Positions 48,572 through 59,027 of a DNA stretch of 64,000 nt are shown one piece after another. Below the pieces are notes generated by a model. It did not search any database. It was given only the letters and a program-made list of their open reading frames with translations, and was not told the origin of the DNA. Every line of letters starts with the position of its first letter. Position 1 is the stretch's first letter. The stretch is taken from NCBI GenBank assembly GCA_964247055.1, contig OZ176054.1, positions 2,108,001 to 2,172,000 on the forward strand. The letters run 5' to 3'. The stretch is from Paragordius varius (lineage: Eukaryota > Nematomorpha). Both the position numbers and the translations under genes were made by a program.

Positions 48572-49252
48572 TTATAATTTTGTAAATTTTATCACCAATA
48601 AGTGTTCATTTCGTGCTTTTCTCCTAAATATTATTTCTCCCTCATATCCAAACTTAGCTTTAACATATTTTATAATTTGCAGAGGTAAATTTTCTTCAAC
48701 TGCTAACAAATAAAAAACTCCAGTTTTTGGATTCAAAAAATCTTGAAAAACAGGGCGCAGACAAGACACAATAATTTGGTTTCCGTTTAAACCGCCCCCA
48801 TCACATGCTAATTCAATATTTTTGTTGCATTCAGTTAACTCAAGATCTGTCCTACCGTTTTCTATGGGTACATAGGGTGGATTAAAGACAATCAAATCAA
48901 ATTGTCGGGTCGCTTTAATGGCTGAATGTAAAATATCGTCACAAATGATAGAATAATTATTGTTAGAGTTGTGACAACTATTTAAAGATAGTGTTTCGCA
49001 GGTTTTTAAACAAGCTGCAGGATTGACATCGAGGCAAACGTAATGTGAATGTGGGATATCAAAATTGGATTTTATAAATGCGGTAATAATTCCAGAACCA
49101 GAACCGATTTCTAAACACAAAACGGGATTTTGAGATTGAATAAAATGTTTTTCAGATTCAAGAGCATCTAACATAGCAAACGAATCCTCAAATGGTTCAT
49201 ATATAAGGTGTCTTTCTTCATCCGTAAAATGATATATGGGAGTTGGTAACAT
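48572..49252 (-). CDS. N6AMT1: N6AMT1/HEMK2 class methyltransferase
   Basis: Single-exon 226-residue protein (human about 214). With TRMT112, the family methylates the Gln of the GGQ motif of release factor eRF1; other substrates are debated. The N-terminus has IYEPFEDSFAMLDALE, matching human VYEPAEDTFLLLDALE. SAM-binding motif I is LEIGSGSG (47-54), and the catalytic NPPY is at 124-127 within FDLIVFNPPYVP. The end LLVIKFTKL matches human SVLKFTKS. The start is the ATG at 49252-49250, one base after the MZT1 stop codon, so the two are probably made from one precursor RNA. A minus-strand AATAAA lies at 48534-48539. No spacer exists for an ordinary promoter of its own, although one could lie within MZT1. 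Confidence 0.95.
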   Translation of the reverse strand: MLPTPIYHFTDEERHLIYEPFEDSFAMLDALESEKHFIQSQNPVLCLEIGSGSGIITAFIKSNFDIPHSHYVCLDVNPAACLKTCETLSLNSCHNSNNNYSIICDDILHSAIKATRQFDLIVFNPPYVPIENGRTDLELTECNKNIELACDGGGLNGNQIIVSCLRPVFQDFLNPKTGVFYLLAVEENLPLQIIKYVKAKFGYEGEIIFRRKARNEHLLVIKFTKL

Positions 49253-49253
49253 G

Positions 49254-49471
49254 TCAAGAATTATTATATTTCTGTATGTGTTGAATAACTCTTGCTAAAG
49301 CTTCCGGATTAACTCCTTGTTGAAGTAAATGATATGATATTAATAGGGTTGACCTTTTCAAATCCGATTTTAGTAAATGAGCAATTTGTTGAAATTCTTT
49401 AAAATATAATAAAAAATTGTACCTTGAAATCCAATTTCACTTTCTAACGTTTTGGTGCTCGATAACGTCAT
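49254..49471 (-). CDS. MZT1: MZT1/MOZART1, gamma-tubulin complex microprotein
   Basis: Exons 49471-49423 and 49396-49254, split by a 26-nt intron (GTACAA..TTTAAAG), encode 63 residues (human 82, fission yeast about 64). MZT1 binds the N-termini of gamma-tubulin complex proteins and is needed for microtubule nucleation at centrosomes and spindles. The core IAHLLKSDLKRSTLLISYHL then QQGVNPEALARVIQHIQK aligns with human [26 protein letters not shown]. The first ATG with good family fit is at 49471; the frame stays open upstream across the ACADM first exon, so a longer N-terminus is formally possible. The TGA stop (49256-49254) is followed after one base by the N6AMT1 ATG. The ACADM start codon lies 18 bp away on the other strand. 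Confidence 0.9.
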
Positions 49472-49489
49472 TTCAAATTTAAAACAAGC
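49472..49489. promoter_or_regulatory. 18-bp gap between divergent start codons
   Basis: Only TTCAAATTTAAAACAAGC separates the MZT1 ATG (minus strand) from the ACADM ATG (plus strand). Any normal 5' UTR of either gene must run into the coding region of the other. ACAAG immediately before the C and ATG of ACADM could be a trans-splice acceptor, but there is no pyrimidine tract. Confidence 0.7.
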
Positions 49490-52400
49490 ATGGATAAGAT
49501 CAGCAGATTTAAATTTTTGAAATTGAACGCATTTATTTTTTCCAAAAATTTTGTTCATACCGCTACAACAAAAGATGGATTAAATTTTGGTATCATTTTC
49601 ATGAATTATTTTTTAGATTTATCGGATGTTCAAAAAGAATTTCAAGAGCTTGCTCGCACGTTTGCTCAACAAGAAATTATACCTAAAGCTCCACACTTCG
49701 ACCGTACGGGTGAATATCCACTCGAAATTATTAAAAAGGCATGGAAACTAGGGTTTTTAAACTCTCACATTCCACAAAAATTTGGTATGATTTAACTCTT
49801 AAAATATAATGATTAAGCGTTTTAATTAAAGTTATTTTATTTTAATTTTGAATATTTTAAGCAATGCATTTGATTTTATTATTTTCTAATTCTGCCTTAA
49901 GTAATTTAAAATATCAATGGGCGGTTAGTTAATGGCTACAAGTTTCGATTTTATATGATGTTTACCGAAATTAATATTATTAAATTTTTATTTATAATTT
50001 AATTATCTTTTATCGCATTAATGTGTTTATGTAAATTAAATATTCCATTATCTTGAGAATAAATCATTAATCATTTAGAAACGTATTATTTTTATCGTGC
50101 ATGTTAATCGTGTGGAATATTTTTTACTTCGTTAATTTTCATCAATTATTTAATTTTAGCTAAAAATCATATGAAATCTTAACTCAAAATTTTAGACATA
50201 ATACCTTTTTTTAATACAGTAAAACCCGTATAATTTTTTTATTAACCCATTAATTAAAATATTCTTCCTTTTTAATTATTACTCTATAGGCACAAATTTA
50301 GGCATTTAATTTGCGTTTAAGCTATTAGACTTAACGATTAATGACATAATATAAATATAAATAATCCTTTTTAAACAGAATTGTTTCCATGTACATTTTA
50401 AATACTTGTTGTTTTTTATATAACAGTTGTTAAAATCCGTAAATAAACGATTCTATTTAATTTTCCTGTATCGTTTATCTTACGGATTTTTACAAAACTT
50501 GTTTTTTATGTTTTATCGATATTAAATCACATTACTCTTCAATGAATTTTATCTATAGGAGGGTCAGAAATGTCCTGTTTAGATGAATGTATTGTGGGTG
50601 AGGAATTAGCTTATGGATGCAGTGGGGTCTGTACAGCTATTCTAGCAAACACGCTGGCAGAAATGCCTGTTATTCTGTTTGGAAACGATGAACAGAAAAA
50701 ACGATTCTTGGGTCGTATGACGGAAGAACCTTTGATGGCTGTATGACAATTTTTTTGTTTTTGCATAAATAAATATTGTAAAAATTGTTACTTGTGATGC
50801 TATAAAAAATAGAGTTTAATATACCCATATGTCTAAAAACATTTTTTTTCGTAAGAAAACTAAAAAAAATATTTTTTTGTTATGGAACTTTAAGTATATC
50901 CAAAAATTAAAAATGAAAATTGGTTGGAAAGCCTTAATTATTACACCAAGATTTATTTTGAAATTATTTTGTTACGGACTCAATAAAAATATTGAGTTTG
51001 ATTGGAGAAGTATTATTGGTTTAAAAATGGTATTTATACTAAAAATTTATTAAGCTTTTTAAAGTTTCCTAAATCCTACTTTAGGCTTATTGTGTATAAT
51101 TTAACTTGGGGCACCTGGTGGAGAAAATATTCAAATTAGTCTTTGCCATAAAATGTAGGTTTTTTAGTTAAATTTTATATTAATAAACCATTTTTTTCTT
51201 TAATTTCAATTTTTTCTTAACATATATTTAAGATCTGTAAGTTGTGTAAAAGTAACTTTTTTTTAATTTTTCCATAAACGTTAATATTTTAGGCCTATTG
51301 TGTAACTGAACCCGGAGCGGGTTCCGATGTAGCAAATATTCAAACACGTGGTGTCCGTCAGGAAGATGGCAGTTATGTAGTGAACGGTTCTAAGCTTTGG
51401 ATTACGAACGGGGGAGTTGCCAATTGGTATTTTTTGTTGGCACGCACTGAACCAGCTGGTTTGCCAGCTGGAAAAGCTTTCACCGGTTTCGTTGTGGATG
51501 CCAACACACCTGGAATAACTGTCGGGAAAAAGGTTTGTCTTACCAAAACGAAATATATTTTAGGTTTTGAAATAATATTTATATTTTAAAATATTAAACA
51601 TGATTTATTTTTTTCAAATTATCATTTTATTTGCGGTGTTGTAGACCAGAAATTAGTTTGGCGAAAAGGTTTTAACGATTTATTTTGGATTGGGTTTTAG
51701 ATTTGTTTTTTTGGGGTATTTTCTATCTGAAATATGTTTTTAGGGCTGTTTTTCTTCTAAAATTGTTTTTTTAGGTTTAAAAAATATAGCAAAAGTTTTT
51801 ATCGGTTTTATTGTGGATGCTAAACCTGTCCCAAATAATTTAAACTAAAAAATGAGAATTATTTTTGAAAAATTAAGCGATTTTTTGAAAAATCAAGAGT
51901 CATTTTAATGGGTTTTTTACTCAAAGCATGAAATTAAAATTAGTAATTGTTTGCCTGTAATATCTATGAACAATTACTAAACAAATACAATCTTTTTTCG
52001 TCATTCATTCTTTATTTGCTAATTAAAAATAATTGTTTAAATACTACATAATATTCATAAAAAAATAAGAATATACTTAGGTTAAGTTAAACTTTATTCA
52101 ATGGAATTCCTAAAAAACAAATATGTTAATTTAAATCTCTTTTATGTTTATTCCAATATCAAAAACAATTACTATTAAGATTATTGCTTGCTTTTCATAT
52201 TTACCTTAGGAGTGGAACATGGGTCAAAGGGCTTCAGACACACGTGCTATAACATTCGATAATGTTCATATACCTGCTAAAGTATTTTTAATTTGTTTTA
52301 TAGTAAAATAAAATAATTTTTGCATTTCAACCGATGTTTGCTTGCTTAAAGTTTTTTTACCTCCTAAAATTGGTGAATTTGAATACAGTAATATCATCAT

Positions 52401-54646
52401 ACATATAGAATAGTTTGATATATATATTTTATATAACAAATATATAATAAGCTTCAATCTAGTCTAATTAACATTTATCCGTTATTATTATGAAACTAAA
52501 AGAGACTTGAAAAAATATTTTAAATTTTATTTACTTTTTCTTGTTTAATCGTTAGAATATTTTGGGACAGCCAGGGATGGGATTCAAGATTGCTATGAAC
52601 GCTTTTGATAAAACCAGACCCCCTGTAAGTTATTAAATCGATTTAATTTTATTTTTTGACAGTATATCTTAAGTTTTATTAAAATTCTAATATGACAATA
52701 ATTTTTTGACCTTATTAAAATTTATAGCAATTTTATGGTTTTTAGTCAGCTTTAATTTATAATAATTAAGTAAACTACAAAGTTTTATGGAATTATATTA
52801 TGAAAAGAGAGTTAGTTGCTCGTTGTAAATACATAATCCGCCCTTAAAAATAACCACAAAAAAAATTAATATAAATTACGTTAGTTTACAATGCAGAATT
52901 ACTACGGAATAAAACTAAAATTAAAAGTTTAAAAAATTGTAATATAAATTATTGATGCCAATTGTTACTTATAAATTCCATCCGAACCTATTTGATTGTG
53001 TTTATTTTACTAATATTTATCATTTTAAATGAATAAAATGATATATATATGCCATCTATTAAAATGATATCATCTGATATTTAATAAGGTTGCTATTGGA
53101 GCTGTGGGCTTAGCCCGACGTGCTTTTGAAGAGGCCACCAAATATGCCCTAGAACGGAAAACGTTTGGAAAACCCATAATTGAGGTACCTACTTTTTATA
53201 TGCATGCAATTAAACTTTTAAATTATAACTTTGTTTTCAACTTTAAAATATTTGTCATATAATGAAAACCATATTTTTTGGAACCTTGATTTTTTAATAT
53301 AACCACCAACCTATAGCTTTCTGTTGCGAAATAAGGTTTATAACTGGCTCGACTAATTTTTGTTTTTAACCAGTTGACCTTTCTTAAATTAATTTAAATT
53401 TAATAAATCATGCAATCTAATAATTATAACCAGATCTTTAATATACTTAATTTATTTGTCCCAATTTTATAAAAATTTTTTATGTGTTAGCACCAAGGTG
53501 TAGCTTTCATGTTAGCCGAAATGGCTATGGGGATTGAAACTGCCAGACTAGTAACTTACAAAGCAGCCCGAGAAAGTGATTTGAATCGAAGAAACACTTA
53601 TTTTGCATCGATAGCAAAGGCTTATGCATCAGAATGTGCCAATAAGTGTGCCTCAGATGCTGTACAAGTGAGAATAAAATTATAATATTTTTAATTGGAT
53701 TGATTTCTTTTAAATATTTTTTTGTTTAATTATAAACGGTGTTTGGATTTCGAATCCTACTTTATTTTATGTTTAAATATTGTTTTTTTGTTAAAAAATT
53801 TAAATAAGTGTAAAGGGTTTATCAACATTTTCGATTTTGGGCTAAAAATTAAATATTTAGTATTGTAAGAATGACAGACTATTTTCTTTGATATGTGTAG
53901 GACAATAATATAGATTCATTCTCAGTGTTTTTTTATGGGAAATATCTGTTTTATTGGGACAATTACTGATTAGATTTGTTAACTTTTTTTGTTTAAAACA
54001 TTTTTTATTTTTTTAGATTTTTGGAGGTTATGGCTTTAACTCGGAATACCCTGTAGAAAAGCTTATGCGGGATGCCAAAATATTTACGGTTCAACCTCTT
54101 TTTATCTTAATCATACATATTTTTATATACTTCATAGTAAATTTGTAGATTGGGATAATTATTTGGTATCTGAATATTTTTAGCTACGAAATATTTTGTA
54201 GACACTTTACTATAATTACAAAATATAGCGATACCACTCTAAGCTTTGCCCAAAAAAATAAAAAAAAAGTATTTATTTGAACAATGTGGATGTAATTGAT
54301 CTTGCCTGTTTGTTTTGTTTTTATCGGTAATAAAACTAAACTTTTTTTGATACGGTACGCCCCCAAAAATGTAATGTAATTGTAATTATCTTTAAGAGAG
54401 TTTATATTTTGGTGTTCATTAATAATATTTATTATTGGATAGAATAAAAAAAATAATACAGTTGTAACGATTCATTATTATAATTTACAACCATCTATTT
54501 AAAATATTTTATCCAATACTTTTATTTTTATGCCTATTTTTTAAATTTTATTTTAAATTTCATAAATGGTTTAGATTTATGAAGGCACTTCACAAATACA
54601 ACGTGTCATTATCGCTCGAGAAATTTCCCAAAAATTTAAATCATAA
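49490..54646 (+). CDS. ACADM: Medium-chain acyl-CoA dehydrogenase, mitochondrial
   Basis: Ten exons (49490-49589, 49617-49784, 50559-50740, 51293-51532, 52210-52281, 52556-52624, 53089-53184, 53491-53667, 54017-54088, 54575-54646) give 415 residues; the human protein has 421. It catalyses the first, FAD-dependent step of fatty-acid beta-oxidation in the matrix. Residues 1-30 ([20 protein letters not shown]) form a plausible mitochondrial presequence. Family marks are [22 protein letters not shown], the FAD/substrate motif [43 protein letters not shown], and the C-terminal YEGTSQIQR with the catalytic Glu. Intron 1 is only 27 nt and is stop-free and a multiple of three, so its retention would add nine residues. 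Exon 4 is flanked by decayed partial copies of itself. All junctions are GT..AG. Confidence 0.96.
51082..51137 (+). pseudogene. Decayed copy of the 5' part of ACADM exon 4
   Basis: TTTAGGCTTATTGTGTATAA onward to GAGAAAATATTCAAATT aligns with the acceptor and start of exon 4 (TTTTAGGCCTATTGTGTAAC to GTAGCAAATATTCAAAC, 51288-51344). About 70% of positions agree by eye. It lies about 210 bp upstream of the true exon in intron 3. The reading frame is lost early, so it cannot replace the exon. Confidence 0.65.
51788..51836 (+). pseudogene. Decayed copy of the 3' part of ACADM exon 4
   Basis: AGCAAAAGTTTTTATCGGTT then TTATTGTGGATGCTAAACC aligns with GGAAAAGCTTTCACCGGTTT then CGTTGTGGATGCCAACACACC of exon 4 (about 51470-51515). 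The translated relic is [13 protein letters not shown] against the functional [14 protein letters not shown]. It lies about 260 bp downstream of the exon in intron 4. Confidence 0.7.
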
Positions 54647-55475
54647 TTTTGCAACATAAATTTTTACAAAGTTTACCAAATTTATATTTTGTTTGTTATC
54701 AAAAAAGTTTTTATTCACATGTCTCTTATCTTATAAAATATTTTTTTGTATTAAATATAAATATGAATGCCTTTCAATGCACAACATACATCATCAAATT
54801 CATGATATATCTTTGAATTCCAAAAATCAGTATTATCTTAATATCGAAAAAAATGTATTTATACTATCCTTACTAAAAATATTATTTATTTTTCATATTT
54901 TGCTCATTTTTGCACCCATACTTTGAAATTGTGTTCTCTCAGAGTTATTTATCTATTAATAAATCTTATTTGGCCATAATATTAATTTTATCTTGTAATA
55001 AAATATTTATGAAAATTAAATTTTTTGAAATTTAAGATAAAAATATAGTTGGCACACAGTATTTCAAGGTAATACTCAAAAAATAAGAATAGATAGATAA
55101 ATAGAAAAATTAAATATTTAGCATTTTGATATCCATATTTATCGCTTCTTTGTTGGTTTAGATGTTTTTAAGAATAATGCTTTCCAATAATACGATATCA
55201 TATCTCTAAAAAAGAAATAATTTTTTTTAGCTATAAAAAAAATCTAGTTGTTAAATTAAAAATAAAAATTTCTCTTTATATCGAAACTTGATCCTTTTTT
55301 TTTCTTTATAGTATATGAAAGATATATTTATAGTTTTTTTTGCTGCCTGTATATCGGCATTTAAATTAAAATTTTTATAACTTAAAACACGAAAATACTA
55401 AACCCCATAATCAATATTAACGATTTTAGATGAATTCTCATTTTTTATAATATTTTTGGTTTGAGATCAGGTATT

Positions 55476-55479
<4 letters not shown>

Positions 55480-55521
<42 letters not shown>
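55480..55521. repeat. (TA)n microsatellite
   Basis: About 42 bp of AT alternation in intergenic DNA. Confidence 0.95.
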
Positions 55522-55525
<4 letters not shown>

Positions 55526-56356
55526 AAAATTATTTAATTAAATATATATATTTTTATAATTGCATATTTTAACATTTAGTTTCAAAAGGATATATATTAT
55601 GACCTTGTTAGAAATATATATCTTGAAAAAGTTTATTTGGCACATGTCAACACACTTATTAGTTTTTCGTCTTATTCTATAACACCTAAGCCGTTTAATT
55701 ACAATACTTTTCTTTATCGCATATGCTATTTGGTAATAATTAATAACTTTCTAGCAATACTAATACTATATATAATATATGCATATATCTTGTTATTAAA
55801 AAAGCTCTAAACTTGTTAAGTTAGATACCTTATCTAAAAAATGTTTATTCATGAAATTTTGAATAAAATTAGTAGAGAGAGACACTTTTTAGTTTTAAAG
55901 TTTTTAATATATATTAAGAATTCTAACTTTTTAAAATCTGAAATTTCGGATTATATATATTTAGCTAAGTAATCTTTATACAACATACATAAAATTTTTG
56001 ATTTTTAACGTACTAATCACTATAATCCCCCCGATTTACGTGTTAAATTAAATATTAAATATTTTTTTTGAATATTTTTCTAATATCTGCAGAACAATGT
56101 AAAAACATATAAAATAAATATCCAAATGTTATATAACGGAAATTAAATTTTTTAATAGGCAAAAAAAGGAATCGGAAAATTAAATATTAGCAACATATTA
56201 CATAATTAGGCGAATTTCTAGGTTTTTTTGAAAAAAATTCTATTGCATCGGCCAGCATATTCTATAAACGTAATTATTAAGGTTAATTTTAAAGATTACA
56301 TATTATCATGTCTCTTGAGATTCTATTTAATTAATTGATAAATTAGAAAACCATTC

Positions 56357-56358
<2 letters not shown>

Positions 56359-56391
<33 letters not shown>
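56359..56391. repeat. (TA)n microsatellite
   Basis: TA alternation in intergenic DNA between ACADM and the GPCR. Confidence 0.95.
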
Positions 56392-56393
<2 letters not shown>

Positions 56394-57359
56394 ATGGCTT
56401 TTTAATTAGTATTTCGTTTCAATTTTATAATTAATATTTAACTGGAATCGAAAAATAGCTAGAAAATCTTGTTTGATCTTTTATTAAAATCAATATTATA
56501 ATGATTTTCAGTATTTATATTGATAAAAACCGACTATGTCTTAAAAGATTTCAAAAAAATAAAATTATTTTTTTATCTTAGATTCAATATTATAAAAATT
56601 ATCATTCAGAACGCATTCTTTCTCTTTTTGTTTTAAAAAAGTAATATCTATAAAACTGGATTGACCAAAAATACATATTTTTTAACCACACCACACCAAA
56701 AACTTGATTCTACTTGGAATTTTAATTGATTTTTTTTGCGCAAAAAAAAACTTTCGAGATAACAAATGTTTTCAAGTGGAAAATACGCTACCTACGCATT
56801 TCGATAACACGTAATATAATAAGTTTTAATGATATTTCTGGCAAAAATCCAAATATAAAAATAAAATGCGATATATTCTAAAAAACTAATTTTTTAATAG
56901 CAGCCTAAAGGGGGGCAAGGGGAATTGAAGGGGCGCCAGTTATAAAATTTTAATTTTATTTCAAAAAAATAGGTATTTAAGAAGTGATTATTTTAAATAT
57001 AAACATAAAAAAATCACCCATTTATGTAAGTCACGGTTTGAAATTCGATTATTTTTATATGCGAGGTTTCGTAGATGCCAGGATTTGCATACGCCTCAAT
57101 AGTAATCATCAATATTGATTATTATCAAAAAATCATTAGGAGAAACTATATCTCAATATTTAATTGCATGAGGTTTGGAGTGCTTATAACTAATATATGA
57201 TTTATTCAATTAAATTAAGCATATTCCATTTTTTAAGACTCAATCAATTTCTTTGATACAAATATCTGGTTGTGTTGCAATTCCTAAACTAACTTCAACA
57301 ATAATATGATAGATATCGTTTAATTTTGATAAATCATAAATAAACTAATTATATAAAAA

Positions 57360-57360
<1 letters not shown>

Positions 57361-57396
<36 letters not shown>
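57361..57396. repeat. (TA)n microsatellite
   Basis: TA alternation; another tract follows at 57554-57590. Confidence 0.95.
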
Positions 57397-57398
<2 letters not shown>

Positions 57399-57548
57399 AT
57401 TTGTTTGACTTGAAAAATAGTATAATGATCCAGACCGTTCGTTAATATAATTAACCTTGTCTTTCTTTCTATGTGATTGGAAAAACATTATAATTTTTTT
57501 TTGTTTCAAAAAAATAAAAAGAATAATGTCAAAATATTAAATAAATTC

Positions 57549-57553
<5 letters not shown>

Positions 57554-57590
<37 letters not shown>
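57554..57590. repeat. (TA)n microsatellite
   Basis: TA alternation that creates a Tyr-Ile repeat in the overlapping open frame, which is therefore not called as a gene. Confidence 0.95.
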
Positions 57591-57591
<1 letters not shown>

Positions 57592-58445
57592 CAAAAAATA
57601 TAATTAATGAATACGTATTCCCAATTAATCTATGTTCCAATATAAAGAATTTTCTCAAAACTTTTTATTAAATTAGTTGATAAAATATTTATTAAGAATG
57701 GTATAAGTTTTTTGCAAAAATGATTAAAAATCAATTTTTTATTTGTAAAATGCAGTGGGAAGGAAGGGTTGGACTTTTTTAGTAGAGAATTTTAAAAACC
57801 AAAATTAGTAAATAAATAAATTTATTTAAAATTTCATAAAATACCAATCTTGAAGTAAAAAAATTTTTTTAAAAAATTTATTGCTGCTAAAACCCATTAA
57901 ACCGCAATTAGCAGAAATTCATACATTGTTGATATGAATACAAATTAGTTAGCTATTTTATTTTTCAGTATATCATTATTAAAAAAAGTAAACAATAGAT
58001 AGATGATGAAAACAGGAAAATACTTTGTATAAAAATATTTGCGATTAAGCATTTTAATTATTTTGTTACAATGAAAGTTATGAGTTTACCCAATACTCTA
58101 TAATTATAATTAAAAATTAAATTATATTTATATTTATATATATATATATATTTATACTAAAAGTTTCAAACAATAAGTGCCTGCCTTCCTCATATGAAAT
58201 ATGTATGTATATATGATACAATTAAATAATTAGTTTTTTTTAAAAAGTGCCATGAATGAATACGCTATTTTTTTCCTTAAAGATTTTTTATTGTTCTTTT
58301 ATTGAAAATTTATATATATATATATATCTGCTAAAAGTTTATTATTGGTTAACTTTATTAATATTTTAATGATTTTTTTGCATTGTTGTATAATACTTTT
58401 TTTAAAAAAAATTAATCCGCAAGTTTTGATTTTCTTGCATAAGTA

Positions 58446-58447
<2 letters not shown>

Positions 58448-58482
<35 letters not shown>
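58448..58482. repeat. (TA)n microsatellite
   Basis: TA alternation about 550 bp upstream of the GPCR start codon. Confidence 0.95.
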
Positions 58483-58485
<3 letters not shown>

Positions 58486-59027
58486 TCACTATATACTAAT
58501 TTTTCCGTTGTGTAACCTCAATAATCTTAAAATCTTATTAGGTAATATCCTAACATGTACAGAAATCATTACATGCTTTAAAAAATCTCTCTCTATGACA
58601 ATACTTTTTAAGTGAATCATCCGTAACGTTCTTATTAAAAAAACCAAGAAAGTTGACGGAAAAATCTAATATATATACATCGGTGATTTCAATCTTTGAA
58701 AGGACACGTCTGGATTTTACCAACATGATATTAATTTATCCTAATTACAAAAAGTCTACTAAAAGGCCAATATCCCACAGTTGAAACTTGATACATATCA
58801 ACTTAAAACTTTAGTATATCAGTTTTACCATTGAACTTATTATACGGCAACAAATAAGCTCTACCCCTACGTATTATATGAAGAATCAAGAAAAATCACA
58901 TACTATTATCAAAACTGAAGATCACCCCTTTAAACCTCTTTGAAGTGATCAATAACCTTTAATTATTGATATTTTCAAAATTTTTAACGTTCCCCTCATC
59001 AAAAGACCCAAATAATTCTTTAGTATC

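Larger units (their letters stand above)
54647..59027. other. Intergenic, ACADM to GPCR
   Basis: 4.4 kb, very AT-rich, with several long TA tracts (55480-55521, 56359-56391, 57361-57396, 57554-57590, 58448-58482). Open frames at 54693-54926 and 57477-57671 are AT-driven and cross simple repeats. The last 500 bp or so before 59028 is less repetitive and probably contains the GPCR promoter and 5' UTR, but no specific element was recognised. Confidence 0.5.

Noticed and set aside
50829-51053. 74-codon frame in ACADM intron 3
   Set aside because: Lys/Ile/Phe-rich, typical of AT-rich non-coding DNA, with no similarity to ACADM or another protein.
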